Positions 48,071-57,600 of a DNA stretch of 64,000 nt are shown here, in pieces. The translations under genes and the position numbers were made by a program. Position 1 is the stretch's first letter. Each line of letters begins with the position of its first letter. The DNA is from CAZFLM01 sp964519955 (GTDB lineage: Bacteria; Armatimonadota; Chthonomonadetes; Chthonomonadales; CAJBBX01). Below the pieces are notes generated by a model. That model worked only from the letters and a program-made list of their open reading frames with translations. It had not been told where the DNA came from and made no database searches. The DNA is taken from contig CAZFLM010000011.1 in assembly GCA_964519955.1 (NCBI GenBank), positions 58,252 through 122,251 on the forward strand, read 5' to 3'.

Positions 48071-49441
48071 ATGAAGATCGTGTTCTGGGGAGCGGGTGTG
48101 CTCCTCGCCTTGCTCTCGCTCGTGGCCTGGCGCATCCAGCCCGGCAAGACGGCCGCCGGCAAGCTGCCGCTGGTCTGGATCAGCGACGATAACCCCGCCC
48201 GGCGCGACCAGATCGCCCTGTTCAACAGGCTGTATCCCCAGTACGAACTGCGGCTCGACCCCAGCAACAGCGGCATGGAGAAGGTTATTGTCCAGTCGAT
48301 CGGGGGCGTCGGCCCGGACGTGTTCGACTGCTACGACGGCTTCCAACTCTCCGCCTACGTCCGCTCCGGCATCGCCTGGGACGTGACCGACGAGCTGCGC
48401 AAGATGGGGCTCGACCCGTCGACCCAGGTGTGGCCCGCCATCCACCCCGACCTCATCTACGACGGGCGGGTCTATGGGTACGGCACCAACGGCGGCGCCG
48501 ACGCGATGTGGTTCAACAAGGGCATCTTCGACGAGGAGCACGTGCCCTACCCGAAGGGGCCGTGGCACTGGAAGGAGTTCGTGGAGCTGGCCCAGCGCAT
48601 GACGAAGCGCGACGCCCAGGGCCACGCCATCCGGTTCGGCTACATGTTCGAGTGGTGGAACTGGATGCACTATGCCTACCAGTTCGGCGGGCGCATGTAC
48701 AGCCCGGACGGCACGCGATGCGTCGTCGACTCCCCGCAGACCATCGCGGCCATCCAGCTCCTGCACGATCTGGTCTACAAGTACCGCGTGTCGCCTTCGC
48801 CGGTGGAAGAGGCCGCGATGGCCACGCAGGGCGGCTGGGGATCGGGCACGATCACGCGGTTCGGCGCAGGGAAGGCGGCGATGGCGCTGGGCGGGCGCTG
48901 GTGGCTCTGCACGCTGCGCGACCGCAAGCAGTACCCCGGCCTCCATCTGGGCGTCGCGGAATCGCCATACGAGACGTTCCGCGTGTTCCGCGGATATGCC
49001 AAGGGCACCCTGGTAAACAAGAACAGCCCCCACCGGCGCGAGGCGCTGCAGTTCCTCATCTACCAGGCCAGCGAGGACTACAACAACCTCATCAACGATC
49101 AGGCCGACGCCCTCGGGCCCACGATCAAGTACGCCTACACCGATCGCTACCTCCACGACCCCAAGTACCCGGAGGAGACCTATAACGCCGTGTGGCGCGA
49201 TGCGCTGCAGCGTGCGGTTCCCGATCAGATCTGCCCGTTCATCAACGGCCAGGTGGCCTCCCGCATCATGACGAAGCAGCTCGACCTGGTGAAGAACGAC
49301 CAGAAGACGGCCGCCCAGGCGATGCGCGACGCGGCGCGCCAGATCAACCAGGAGATCGCGCGCACCGTCCAGCGCGACCCGGCGCTGAAGACCCGCTACG
49401 ACGCGCTGATCGCCGCGCGCGGAACTGGAGCCACGCGATGA
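48071..49441 (+). CDS. sugar ABC transporter substrate-binding protein
   Basis: The 456-residue protein belongs to the extracellular solute-binding family 1. An N-terminal membrane anchor (VFWGAGVLLALLSLVAW) has no lipobox cysteine. The fold includes LPLVWISDDNPARRDQIALF, GPDVFDCYDGFQLSAYVRSG and GYGTNGGADAMWFNKGIFDE. It would bind an oligosaccharide or sugar and pass it to the two permeases that follow. Its stop overlaps the first permease start (ATGA). Confidence 0.9.
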   Translation: MKIVFWGAGVLLALLSLVAWRIQPGKTAAGKLPLVWISDDNPARRDQIALFNRLYPQYELRLDPSNSGMEKVIVQSIGGVGPDVFDCYDGFQLSAYVRSGIAWDVTDELRKMGLDPSTQVWPAIHPDLIYDGRVYGYGTNGGADAMWFNKGIFDEEHVPYPKGPWHWKEFVELAQRMTKRDAQGHAIRFGYMFEWWNWMHYAYQFGGRMYSPDGTRCVVDSPQTIAAIQLLHDLVYKYRVSPSPVEEAAMATQGGWGSGTITRFGAGKAAMALGGRWWLCTLRDRKQYPGLHLGVAESPYETFRVFRGYAKGTLVNKNSPHRREALQFLIYQASEDYNNLINDQADALGPTIKYAYTDRYLHDPKYPEETYNAVWRDALQRAVPDQICPFINGQVASRIMTKQLDLVKNDQKTAAQAMRDAARQINQEIARTVQRDPALKTRYDALIAARGTGATR

Positions 49442-50415
49442 CCGCGCCCGCCCGATCGAGAGCCCGCGAGAACCGCGACCTGCGGACGGCGCTGGGCTTC
49501 CTGCTCCCGAACTTCCTCGGCTTCGTGATCTTCACGAGCGGGCCCGTGCTCTTCTCGCTGGTCATCAGCTTCTCGAACTGGAACCTGCAGCGCACCATCC
49601 CGTTCCGGTGGAACGGCCTGGAGAACTACGGGCAGCTCCTGCACGACCAGGAGTTCTGGCTCTACTTCGTCAACACGGGCTACTTCCTCATCGGCATGCC
49701 CATCGCCATCGCGGGGTCGCTCTTCCTGGCGGTGCTGCTGAGCCAGAAGCTGAAGGGCATCGTCGTCTATCGCACCCTCTTCTACCTACCGAGCTTCACG
49801 AGCGGCGTCGCCCTCATGATCCTCTGGAAGGCGCTCTACAACCCCGAATTCGGCCCGGTTAACGCCGCCATCAATTGGGTGGCCTCGACCTTGCACCTGC
49901 ACATCGCCGCGCCACAGTGGCTCCTCTCGACGCGGAACCTGTTCGGGCTGCAGGTCGAGGAGTTGGGCACGACGGCGAAGCAGTGGGGGATCGGCGCGCG
50001 CGACGCCATCATCATCATGGGCATCTGGACGGCGGTGGGCGGCAACAACATGCTGCTCTACCTCGCCGCGCTCACCAACGTGCCGCAGGAGCTGACAGAG
50101 GCCGCGGAGTTGGACGGCGCCTCGCGCTGGCAGACCTTCCGCAACGTCACGTGGCCGCAGTTGGCGCCGACCACGTTCTTCATCGTGGTGATGAGCTTCA
50201 TCGGGGGGCTGCAAGGTGGCTTCGAGCAGGCGAGGGTCATGACCTCGGGCGGCCCGGCAGGCACGACGACCACGCTGGCGTACCACATCTACACCAAGGC
50301 CTTCGAGGAGTTCCAGATCGGCTATGCCTCGGCCATCTCGTGGGTGCTCTTCGCGCTCATCTTCGCCGTCACCATCGTCAACTGGCGGTTCGGGAACCGG
50401 GAGGTGAACTACTGA
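49438..50415 (+). CDS. sugar ABC transporter permease (MalF/UgpA type)
   Basis: The 325-residue membrane protein has six predicted transmembrane segments (FLGFVIFTSGPVLFSLVISF first) and the EAA loop ELTEAAELDGASRWQTF, which contacts the ATPase. It has a longer-than-usual periplasmic loop between the third and fourth segments (NWVASTLHLHIAAPQWLLST). No MalK-type ATPase gene is in the window, so a shared ATPase elsewhere is likely. Confidence 0.92.
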   Translation: MTAPARSRARENRDLRTALGFLLPNFLGFVIFTSGPVLFSLVISFSNWNLQRTIPFRWNGLENYGQLLHDQEFWLYFVNTGYFLIGMPIAIAGSLFLAVLLSQKLKGIVVYRTLFYLPSFTSGVALMILWKALYNPEFGPVNAAINWVASTLHLHIAAPQWLLSTRNLFGLQVEELGTTAKQWGIGARDAIIIMGIWTAVGGNNMLLYLAALTNVPQELTEAAELDGASRWQTFRNVTWPQLAPTTFFIVVMSFIGGLQGGFEQARVMTSGGPAGTTTTLAYHIYTKAFEEFQIGYASAISWVLFALIFAVTIVNWRFGNREVNY

Positions 50416-51236
50416 TGTCGCCTACCACGCGCCGCGTCGCCAGCTACCTCGTGCTGACGCTTATTGCCGTCACCATGCTCGTCCCGTTCGTGTGGATGGT
50501 GCTCGCCAGCCTCAAGTCGATGCGCGACGTCGAGCTGCTGAACCCGCTCGCCACGCGCGACGGCTGGAACCCGGGGAACTACCACGACGTCTTCTCGCAG
50601 ATCCCCTTCGCGCGCTACTACTTCAACAGCCTCTTCATCGCCGCGTGGGTAACGTTCCTCACGTGTCTCACGAGCGCGATGGCCGCATTCGCCTTCTCGC
50701 GCCTCCAGTGGCGCCTCCGGGACAGCGTGTTCCGCCTCTACCTGGCCACGCTGATGATCCCGGGCGTCGTCACGATGATCCCCAACTACGCGCTGATGGT
50801 GAAGCTGCACCTGCTCGATTCGTACGTCGGCCTCATCGTCCCGGCCGCCTTCAGCGCCTTCGGCACCTTCCTGCTCCGCCAGTTCATGATGACCATTCCG
50901 CCCGCCATGGACGAAGCCGCCGAGATGGATGGCGCCAGCAAGTGGCAGGTGTTCTGGGATGTCATCATGCCGCTGGCGCGCCCGGGGCTCATCACGCTCG
51001 CCATCTTCACGTTCATGGGGAACTACGGCTCGTTCTTCTGGCCGCTCATCCTCATCAAGAGCGAGCACCTGCGCACGCTGCCGATCGGCATGCTGTTCTT
51101 CGACACGAACTACGGCCGCCAGACGAACCTGATCATGGCCGCCAGCGTGATGAACATCATCCCGCTCGTGGTGCTGTTCGTCGTGTCGCAGAAGTTCCTG
51201 GTGAAGGGCATCCAGTTGGGGGCAGTGAAGGGGTAG
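50415..51236 (+). CDS. sugar ABC transporter permease (MalG/UgpE type)
   Basis: The 273-residue protein has six membrane segments and the EAA motif MDEAAEMDGASKWQVFWDV. Its ATG shares one base with the stop of the preceding permease gene (TGATG). It completes a binding protein-permease-permease operon for carbohydrate uptake. Confidence 0.92.
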   Translation: MSPTTRRVASYLVLTLIAVTMLVPFVWMVLASLKSMRDVELLNPLATRDGWNPGNYHDVFSQIPFARYYFNSLFIAAWVTFLTCLTSAMAAFAFSRLQWRLRDSVFRLYLATLMIPGVVTMIPNYALMVKLHLLDSYVGLIVPAAFSAFGTFLLRQFMMTIPPAMDEAAEMDGASKWQVFWDVIMPLARPGLITLAIFTFMGNYGSFFWPLILIKSEHLRTLPIGMLFFDTNYGRQTNLIMAASVMNIIPLVVLFVVSQKFLVKGIQLGAVKG

Positions 51237-51253
51237 GGGGCGGGCGGCGGGGC

Positions 51254-51763
51254 CTAGCTCTCGTCGTCTGCGGTGATCTGCGTCTGCCTCAGGGTTTCGA
51301 GCAGCTCTGGAAGAACGGCCAAGTCCTTGGGCCGTCCCGCTGCGCGCTTTGTGTCAATGATGGCTTCCAGGCAGAGGACGTCGATCACAACATCGTCGGC
51401 AAGCTGGCACCGTACCGACCTGCCGACCAGTTGATCGTACCCCTGTTGATCTCCGATGGCGCCCAGGACGTCGATGTTCCCGTAGTCAGAGGACAGAAGG
51501 TGATGCCCTTCGAGGAGCAGTGTGCGCTCCTCGGGCTCCAGCCGCTTGCCGATGTGCTCCCAGTAGTAGGCATGGATTGCCCGAAGCGCCGCTGTGAGCC
51601 TCGCTACGTTGTCTGGGTCTCGCCGGTGCACGATGTCGACGTCGAGGGTGTAGATCGGCGCGCCGTGGAGGACGGCCGCTGCTCCGCCGACAAGCACGAA
51701 CTCCACGCCGTGGTCGTGGAGCACGCGGAGCAGGTCACTGGGTTGGCCGACGGTGCTCGACAA
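51254..51763 (-). CDS. nucleotidyltransferase (MNT/DUF6036-like)
   Basis: The 169-residue protein has the minimal nucleotidyltransferase pattern: VEFVLVGGAAAVLHGAP with the G-G helix, then YTLDVDIVHRRD with the two metal-binding aspartates, and IDVLGAIGD. It starts at TTG behind GGAGG. Such proteins often act in toxin-antitoxin or AbiE-type systems with a small partner. The partner candidate lies directly upstream and overlaps by 29 bases. Confidence 0.82.
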   Translation of the reverse strand: MSSTVGQPSDLLRVLHDHGVEFVLVGGAAAVLHGAPIYTLDVDIVHRRDPDNVARLTAALRAIHAYYWEHIGKRLEPEERTLLLEGHHLLSSDYGNIDVLGAIGDQQGYDQLVGRSVRCQLADDVVIDVLCLEAIIDTKRAAGRPKDLAVLPELLETLRQTQITADDES

Positions 51764-51953
51764 TGCGGGCCTCCGCTACGAACTTCATGTGGTTCTCAAG
51801 CGTCCGCAACCGTTGGGCCGGCGTCAGGCTCAGCATCCACCGGATTAGGCCGATGTCGACGCCATCGGCATTGTGCGTCTGGATCGTGCTGGCACCACCG
51901 GGCGCTGGGGCCTGCTCGTCTCCCACCTGGGTGCTGTCTTCACCATTCGCCAT
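51735..51953 (-). CDS. small partner of the nucleotidyltransferase (antitoxin-like)
   Basis: The 72-residue product ends IGLIRWMLSLTPAQRLRTL then ENHMKFVAEAR, a short helical tail that recurs in small proteins encoded before DUF6036-like nucleotidyltransferases. Its first ~40 residues are low-complexity. An alternative ATG at 52001 would add 16 residues but has no ribosome site. It overlaps the 3' end of the amidohydrolase-like gene in another frame of the same strand. Confidence 0.62.
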   Translation of the reverse strand: MANGEDSTQVGDEQAPAPGGASTIQTHNADGVDIGLIRWMLSLTPAQRLRTLENHMKFVAEARIVEHRRPTQ

Positions 51954-52852
51954 GGTTCCACCGCCTGTCCGCCGACCCACATGCTGGTCGGCATTCTCCA
52001 TTGTAACACGCGCGGCACTGGGTTCAGCGTATGCTCGGCGGTGGGCTGCGAGTACACGCGCGTGAACTCCAGCAGCGCGTCGGCGAGTACCTTCGCGGTC
52101 TTCTCGCGCCCCGCCTTCGACCGGTAGTCCGCGCCGAACTCGAGCTGGATCGCGTCGATGCCGGTCTCCTTCGTGCCGGTGGAGCGCACGATGGTGCCGC
52201 CGGTGAAGCCGCTCTTCTCCTTGCCGCCGTCGTCCGGGTAGACCTTCCAGCCGCGCGCCTTCAGCAGGCCGAGCAGGCTCCTCGGCCCATCGACGTACTC
52301 CGCCCCGTGCTTCTCGCGCAGCACGCTCACCGTCGCGCCGTCCTTCGTGCCGCGGTAGACCGTGGTGCGCGACGTGCCCTGACCGTGGATGTCGATGAGC
52401 AGCCCGCCGCCGAACTTGCCGCGCACTTCCGAGCAGAACCGCCGCAGCGCGTCATGGTACGCGTCGTACACCGCCTTCGCCTTGGGGTCCTCGGAGCCGA
52501 TCTCGGCGGGGCGGTTCACGTCGAGGTACTTGCGGTGGAAGCGTGCCGCCACCAGATACGGCCGCTTGCCGCACTTCGCGAAGATGGCGTCGGACGTCGC
52601 GTGCGCCAGCTCCTCGACCCCGCCGTCGCGCCCCGCGAAGAAGCCGGCGCCCCCTTTCTTCAGCCCCTCTCCCTTGCGCGGCGTCACGCCCGGGATGTCC
52701 AGCGTGCCCCCGTGCGGCGCGGAAAGGATGATCGGCAGCTCGCCCTTCTCCACGCAGACGAGGTCGCACGTGGCCTCGTTCCGCGCCCATGCCGGGATGG
52801 CGAGGAGGAGGAGAAGCGGGGGGATGACGCGACCTGCGTTGGGTGCGTTCAT
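51845..52852 (-). CDS. secreted N-formylglutamate amidohydrolase-like protein
   Basis: The 335-residue protein has a signal peptide (VIPPLLLLLAIPAWA) and the zinc-hydrolase motifs of the family: LSAPHGGTLDIPG, ARFHRKYLDVNRP, LLIDIHGQG and IQLEFGADYR. The recognisable domain ends near LLEFTRVYS. The last ~55 residues are low-complexity and run through the start of the antitoxin-like gene in another frame, so the native 3' end may have been replaced. Being exported, it more likely acts on wall-derived or external amides than in histidine breakdown. Confidence 0.78.
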   Translation of the reverse strand: MNAPNAGRVIPPLLLLLAIPAWARNEATCDLVCVEKGELPIILSAPHGGTLDIPGVTPRKGEGLKKGGAGFFAGRDGGVEELAHATSDAIFAKCGKRPYLVAARFHRKYLDVNRPAEIGSEDPKAKAVYDAYHDALRRFCSEVRGKFGGGLLIDIHGQGTSRTTVYRGTKDGATVSVLREKHGAEYVDGPRSLLGLLKARGWKVYPDDGGKEKSGFTGGTIVRSTGTKETGIDAIQLEFGADYRSKAGREKTAKVLADALLEFTRVYSQPTAEHTLNPVPRVLQWRMPTSMWVGGQAVEPWRMVKTAPRWETSRPQRPVVPARSRRTMPMASTSA

Positions 52853-52913
52853 GAGTTGGCCCTTACTGGGAGGCGGCCCGTCTGACCGGTGTGATGCCCC
52901 GGAACGCGGTTGG

Positions 52914-53333
52914 TCAGGCGACTGGACCTGGCACCAGTTGTACTGCGTCGCCGTTCGCAAGGCGGTACACCGCGAAGTGGCCGTCGGTTGAGTAGATGAC
53001 GTCGGAGTGCAAGGTGTCCAGCAGGGCCACCAACGACGCGTCTGCAAAGTCCATGGGTACGTCGGCATACCGATCCATGAACTCCCGCATTCGGGCGAGG
53101 TCTGCCTCTGCGGTGTCCGCCACAACGAGGTGCTCGGCGGTCACCATGGCCCAGAGCCTCTCCTGGCCACGCCAGCCAAACCGACGCCCGAGGAAGTACA
53201 TGGCCTCGGTGAGGGCAGGAAGGGTTGTCAGAAGAGGCAGGCTCAGGGAGTCGAGCACCCGATGGCAGGGCGCATGGTACTTGTCACGGGCATCGAGCAG
53301 CGCCACCAGTGGCCCCGCGTCGGTAACGGTCAC
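52914..53333 (-). CDS. PIN-domain toxin (VapC-like)
   Basis: The 139-residue protein begins VTVTDAGPLVALLDARDKYH, the PIN signature with the first metal-binding aspartate, and has DLARMREFMDRYADVPMDFADASLVAL with the later acidic residues, split across the chain. It is a predicted Mg-dependent ribonuclease that cleaves RNA until bound by its antitoxin. The GTG start lies in the stop of the antitoxin gene (GTGA). Confidence 0.88.
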   Translation of the reverse strand: MTVTDAGPLVALLDARDKYHAPCHRVLDSLSLPLLTTLPALTEAMYFLGRRFGWRGQERLWAMVTAEHLVVADTAEADLARMREFMDRYADVPMDFADASLVALLDTLHSDVIYSTDGHFAVYRLANGDAVQLVPGPVA

Positions 53334-53611
53334 AGCCGTCCGGCCTCGTGCTTGTCGCGCACGCCCTGCGCGAACACCTCGTGCACCATCGAGGAGTCGA
53401 GTCCATCCGCCGGGTCGCTTTCCAGGCATCCGATGAACTCGGCGAGGGCGACACTTGGCAGGCTAGGCGTGCTCTGCCGGCGAACGTACTGGCTGAGCAC
53501 CTCCGTGACGACGCCATCGAGATCGGACTGGCGTTCACGGGCCTCGAGGCCGAGTCGATCGGCGATGTCGCGCGGTATCCGGACACTCACCATCACGGTA
53601 TCGTCTGCCAT
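53330..53611 (-). CDS. ribbon-helix-helix antitoxin
   Basis: The 93-residue protein begins MADDTVMVSVRIPRDIADRL, an RHH DNA-binding strand and helix, followed by LDGVVTEVLSQYV. The C-terminal half should wrap the PIN toxin. GAGGTG seven bases before the ATG at 53611 favours it over the ATG at 53632. The pair should repress its own promoter. Confidence 0.83.
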   Translation of the reverse strand: MADDTVMVSVRIPRDIADRLGLEARERQSDLDGVVTEVLSQYVRRQSTPSLPSVALAEFIGCLESDPADGLDSSMVHEVFAQGVRDKHEAGRL

Positions 53612-53665
53612 TGCTGTCACCTCTGTGGCCATTATACCAATGTTGCGGGCCGCGCGGCCCCCCTC

Positions 53666-56600
53666 CTACCTCCCGCCCGCCAGCCCCTCGATCGCTCGCG
53701 CCACCGCCTCCTTCACGCGCAGGACGCGGTCGGGGTCCGGAAGGATGCGGGTGGAGTAGCGGCCGATGTCGCAGGGCGAGGTGACGAGCGCCGACGCGGT
53801 GGCCAGGGCCTGCTCGCCCGCCGAGGCGCTGCGGCCGGCTGCCTTCGCCTGGTCGACGAGCTGGCGCAGGAGGTGCAGGTACTCGTAGTCCTCCTCGCCC
53901 TCGCGCGCCTGCTCCAGCCGCACCGAGGAGACGGCATGGTCGAGCTTCAGCGGGCCGGGCGGATAGGCCAGGAAGCCGTCGCCGTTCGGGTAGCGCACCC
54001 ACTCCTTCTCCTGCCCGGGGCCGAAGTCGTGCAGCAGGAAGGTGTGCCAGCCGTACTCGTAGGGGTTGTAGGTCAGCCAGTCGATGCCCCAGAACTCGTA
54101 GGCCTTCGCGCCGTACTTGAAGCAGTAGTGCGGCAGCAGGCGCTCGATGGCGCAGAAGGGCGTGTCGGTGCACATCTGCCCGTCCGTGGTCCACCAGACC
54201 GTCGCGCCGAGCTTGCGCACGTCGTCCATCTTCGAGACCGGCACCACGCCGTAGTGGCCGAAGCCCCACACGGTCAGGTAGCCGTCCCACTCCGGCTGGT
54301 GGTGCCAGGTGCTGGAGTAGATGGGGATGGCCGGGTCCACCTCGCGGATCATCTCGCACAGCGCCTTCATCTGCGCGCGCACCTCGGGCTGGGCGTCGAA
54401 AGGCTCGTCGGAGATGTAGAGGGTGATTCGGTCGGCCCAGCCCTTCTCCTTCACGTGGTCCCAGTACGCCTTGAGGCAGGCCTGGTACGCGCACTTGAAC
54501 GCGGGGCGCAGCTTCGAGCGGTCCACGCCGGTGTACGGGTACTCGCCCTCATAGGGCTTCTCGCCGAACTTGTCGCCGGGGATGTGGCCCCAGCCGAAGA
54601 GGTAGAACTGGCCCGGCGTATAGGCGTGCGGGAACTTCAGCTGGTCGAAGTAGACCTTCGCGGCCTTGTCGTACTCCGTGAAGTCGGCCGTCACCTTGCC
54701 GTCGCGGTAGGTGAAGACGGGCTCCGGCTGGACCTGGTCCGGGCAGACGCGGCGCCTTGCCATGAACCGCCAGAACGCCTCGCGCGTCTCCTGGGTCGTC
54801 TTGCCGGCCACCTGCCACATCGCGCCGCCCTGCCGCGCATCGTAGATCGCCTTCAGGCTGCACACCTCCGGCAGCGCGAAGCCCCACACGTGCACGGTGA
54901 ACGGCACCGTCGCCAGCGTCCGGCCCTGCGCGACGAGGCGCACCGTACCGCGGTAGTCGCCCGCCGGGGCGTTCGCCGGCACGTGCAGCGTGATCCAGAT
55001 CGGCTGCGTTTGGCCGGGCGCGAGGTCGAACGTGGTCTTCGGCAGCAGCGGATCGGGCCACCACCCGGCCCAGCCGTCGGAGCCGCCCGTGCCCGTCGGC
55101 GCCTTGCGGTAGTAGACCGGGGTCTTGTTGCTGTAGTAGTTCGTCACGTGGTCCACCGGCACGTAGCCGACCACCGTCACCTCGGCATCCTTCAGCGCGA
55201 AGCCCTTCGGGCCCGTGGGCGGGGTGACATCGGCTCTGACCGATCGGACCGATCGGGATGATCTGATCGCAAGCTGCAGGGGCTCGTACTCGCTGCGGGC
55301 GCAGGTGATGCGCGCCTGCGGGATGCGCTGCGGCGGGCCGTCCTCGCGGAAGACCTTCACCACGGCGTTGACGGGCCAGACCGCCAGGCCGCCTGCCGCC
55401 GGCGAGGGCCGCGCCTCGACCATGCCGGCGTCGCCCGCCGTCACGTCCAGCAGCATCAGGCCGTCGTGCCACGCCGTGCCGGATGCTTGCATCGTGCAGT
55501 GGATCTGGAAGAGCTCGCAGTCGTCCGGCACGGTGAACACGCCGGAGATGGGCGTCCAGTCCTGCGTCCCGCCAATGGCCGGGCCCGCGCCCGTGTAGGC
55601 GCCCTGCTTGACGAGCGCGCCCGTGCGGGTGAGCAGGTGGACGTGCAGTTGCAGCCCGCCGCTCAGGTCCTTGCACTTCAGCCAGCCCGCGAGCAGGTAC
55701 GTGTGCCCCGGCTTCACGGGCACGTCCTGCCGCCAGCCGATCCACGCGCTCGCCGCCGAGGGGGGCACGACCATGCGCACGCACTTCCCGCCGAAGAGCC
55801 CGCCATCGGCCACGCCCATCTCGACGCCCGGCTGCTGGACGCCCTCCGCGCCGCCCGGCCAGTCGGCCGGCAGCTTGTCGCCCGCCTCGAAGCTGGCGTT
55901 GCGCACCAGGTTGCGCGGGCTGGCGAGCAGCGCCGCGTAGTCGCGCAGGCTGATCTGCCGCGTGCCGCGCGTGTCGCCGCCGGGGATGGCGGGGTTCGGC
56001 GCGTACTGCGGGGCGACGGTGCCGGTGGATGTGCCCTTGCTCGGCGCGGTGCGTGCCCGCGCATCCTGCGAGAAGTAGGCGTGGAACGTGCGCACGGTGC
56101 GGGGCTGGGCGCCGCCCTCGAAGAGCAGCACGTCGCCCAGACGGTAGTGCGGCACCGTCTTGCCGGCCGACACCAGCCGCAGTGTCTCCGGCAGCGCGCG
56201 GCCCTGGATGCGGCCCAGCACGGGCGCCAGATCGGCGGAGATGAGCCCGGAGCCGCTCGCCTCGCCGCCGAGGTTGGCCACGCGAATGGCCGCGCGGTGC
56301 GACCACGCGACGCCGGGCTTCGTGGGATCGTGCCACCAGGCCGCGCTCGCGCCTATCTCCCGCACGTCGAGGCGCTCGACCGGCCCGGCCTTCGCGCTCA
56401 GCCGCTCCTCGCCGCCCTCGCGCGTGAGCGTCACGTCGTCGAACCAGGCCGTTCCCGTGCCGCGCAGCACCGTGCCCAGGTCGCCGGTGTCGGCCTCGGC
56501 GGGCGCGGTGAACTCGGCCCGCACCTGCTTCCAGTCGTAGGTGCCGCCCCCGCCGAGGAGCATGGGCGAGATGAGCATGTTGTTGCGCGTGTTGCCGACA

Positions 56601-57295
56601 TGGATGTACCAGCCCGCCTCGCCGACGACGTCCTGCGCCTTCACCCACGCCGTCATGACATAGCGCGCGCCGCCCACGAAGTGGAGGTTCTGCTGGCGCG
56701 TGGCGATCCAGGTCGGCTCGGCGCCCGCGGCGACCACCGTCTTCAGGGAGCGCTTGCCGGCATGCGCCTGGTCGCTGGCCCAGAACGTGCGGTGCTGCGC
56801 GTCGTTGTCGTCGTGCCGCCAGGCGCTGGGGGAGTCGCCCTCGCCGTCCTCGATGCCCCCGCTCGCCAGGTCGCCGGAGCCCGAGAGGAACTCGGGGACA
56901 CGCCAGGCACGCGGGTTGTCGAAGTAGACCCAGTAGGCCGCCTGGCTGCCGGCGGCGCACTCCACCGGGATACTCAACATGGCGCCCGCCGGGATCGGGC
57001 CGCTGCGCACCGGGGCGCCCGCGCTCGTGCTCACCAGGAAGAGCATCTCCTGGCCCGACGCATCGCACACGCGCACGGCTGTCGCATCGGCCCCGGCCAG
57101 GTTCGCCTCGCCCTCGCCCTTGCCGACGCGCACGGTGACGACCGTGCCTGCCGCAGGCGTCGCGCCGCCATTGGTGACCGCGATGGGGATGCGTTGCCGC
57201 CAGAGCCCACCGTTGCCCAGGTAGAGCGTGGTGCTCCAGGGTGCGGCCTGGGGCTGCGCGAAGAGACAGGACAGAAGGATGGCGAACAGGTTCAT
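53666..57295 (-). CDS. secreted DUF4091 (GH123-like) protein with carbohydrate-binding modules
   Basis: The 1209-residue protein has a signal peptide (MNLFAILLSCLFAQPQA). Residues ~150-290 and ~460-610 are CBM4/9-like jelly rolls (NLVRNASFEAGDKLPADWPG marks the second). A beta-sandwich at ~640-790 precedes a DUF4091 barrel from about 800 (SLKAIYDARQGGAMW, ITLYISDEPFDAQPEVRAQM, AYEFWGIDWLTYNPYEYGW). DISDEP-like segments in this family carry the D-E pair used by GH123 hexosaminidases; here it is SDEP. It probably acts on external glycans. No neighbouring transporter is coupled to it. Confidence 0.83.
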   Translation of the reverse strand: MNLFAILLSCLFAQPQAAPWSTTLYLGNGGLWRQRIPIAVTNGGATPAAGTVVTVRVGKGEGEANLAGADATAVRVCDASGQEMLFLVSTSAGAPVRSGPIPAGAMLSIPVECAAGSQAAYWVYFDNPRAWRVPEFLSGSGDLASGGIEDGEGDSPSAWRHDDNDAQHRTFWASDQAHAGKRSLKTVVAAGAEPTWIATRQQNLHFVGGARYVMTAWVKAQDVVGEAGWYIHVGNTRNNMLISPMLLGGGGTYDWKQVRAEFTAPAEADTGDLGTVLRGTGTAWFDDVTLTREGGEERLSAKAGPVERLDVREIGASAAWWHDPTKPGVAWSHRAAIRVANLGGEASGSGLISADLAPVLGRIQGRALPETLRLVSAGKTVPHYRLGDVLLFEGGAQPRTVRTFHAYFSQDARARTAPSKGTSTGTVAPQYAPNPAIPGGDTRGTRQISLRDYAALLASPRNLVRNASFEAGDKLPADWPGGAEGVQQPGVEMGVADGGLFGGKCVRMVVPPSAASAWIGWRQDVPVKPGHTYLLAGWLKCKDLSGGLQLHVHLLTRTGALVKQGAYTGAGPAIGGTQDWTPISGVFTVPDDCELFQIHCTMQASGTAWHDGLMLLDVTAGDAGMVEARPSPAAGGLAVWPVNAVVKVFREDGPPQRIPQARITCARSEYEPLQLAIRSSRSVRSVRADVTPPTGPKGFALKDAEVTVVGYVPVDHVTNYYSNKTPVYYRKAPTGTGGSDGWAGWWPDPLLPKTTFDLAPGQTQPIWITLHVPANAPAGDYRGTVRLVAQGRTLATVPFTVHVWGFALPEVCSLKAIYDARQGGAMWQVAGKTTQETREAFWRFMARRRVCPDQVQPEPVFTYRDGKVTADFTEYDKAAKVYFDQLKFPHAYTPGQFYLFGWGHIPGDKFGEKPYEGEYPYTGVDRSKLRPAFKCAYQACLKAYWDHVKEKGWADRITLYISDEPFDAQPEVRAQMKALCEMIREVDPAIPIYSSTWHHQPEWDGYLTVWGFGHYGVVPVSKMDDVRKLGATVWWTTDGQMCTDTPFCAIERLLPHYCFKYGAKAYEFWGIDWLTYNPYEYGWHTFLLHDFGPGQEKEWVRYPNGDGFLAYPPGPLKLDHAVSSVRLEQAREGEEDYEYLHLLRQLVDQAKAAGRSASAGEQALATASALVTSPCDIGRYSTRILPDPDRVLRVKEAVARAIEGLAGGR

Positions 57296-57330
57296 GGTGC
57301 GATCTCCGTTACTTGCTGCTGGCAGGCTCT

Positions 57331-57600
57331 ACTGGGCCGGCAGGGACGCCCGCCCTACCGTTACGTTGTGCGCGGCGGCCCGCGTTTGGCCCGAACGCTC
57401 TACTGGGCGGGCAGGGACGCCCGCCCCACCGCTGCGTTGTGCGCGGCGACCTCTGTCTGGCCGGAACGCTGTACTTGGCGGGCAGGGACGCCCGCCCCAC
57501 CGTTACGCTGTGCGCGGCGACCTCCGTCTGGCCGGAACGCTGTACTTGGCGGGCAGGGACGCCCGCCCTACCGTGACGCTGTGCGCGGCGGCGCGCTATG
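57331..57600. repeat. 71-bp tandem repeat, four copies
   Basis: CAGGGACGCCCGCC recurs at 57341, 57412, 57483 and 57554, an exact 71-base period. Copies 2 to 4 contain GGCGGGC-AGGGAC-GCCCGCC, a perfect 7-bp hairpin; copy 1 has one base changed in the left arm. The array sits between the starts and ends of two minus-strand genes and may attenuate transcription. Confidence 0.9.
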
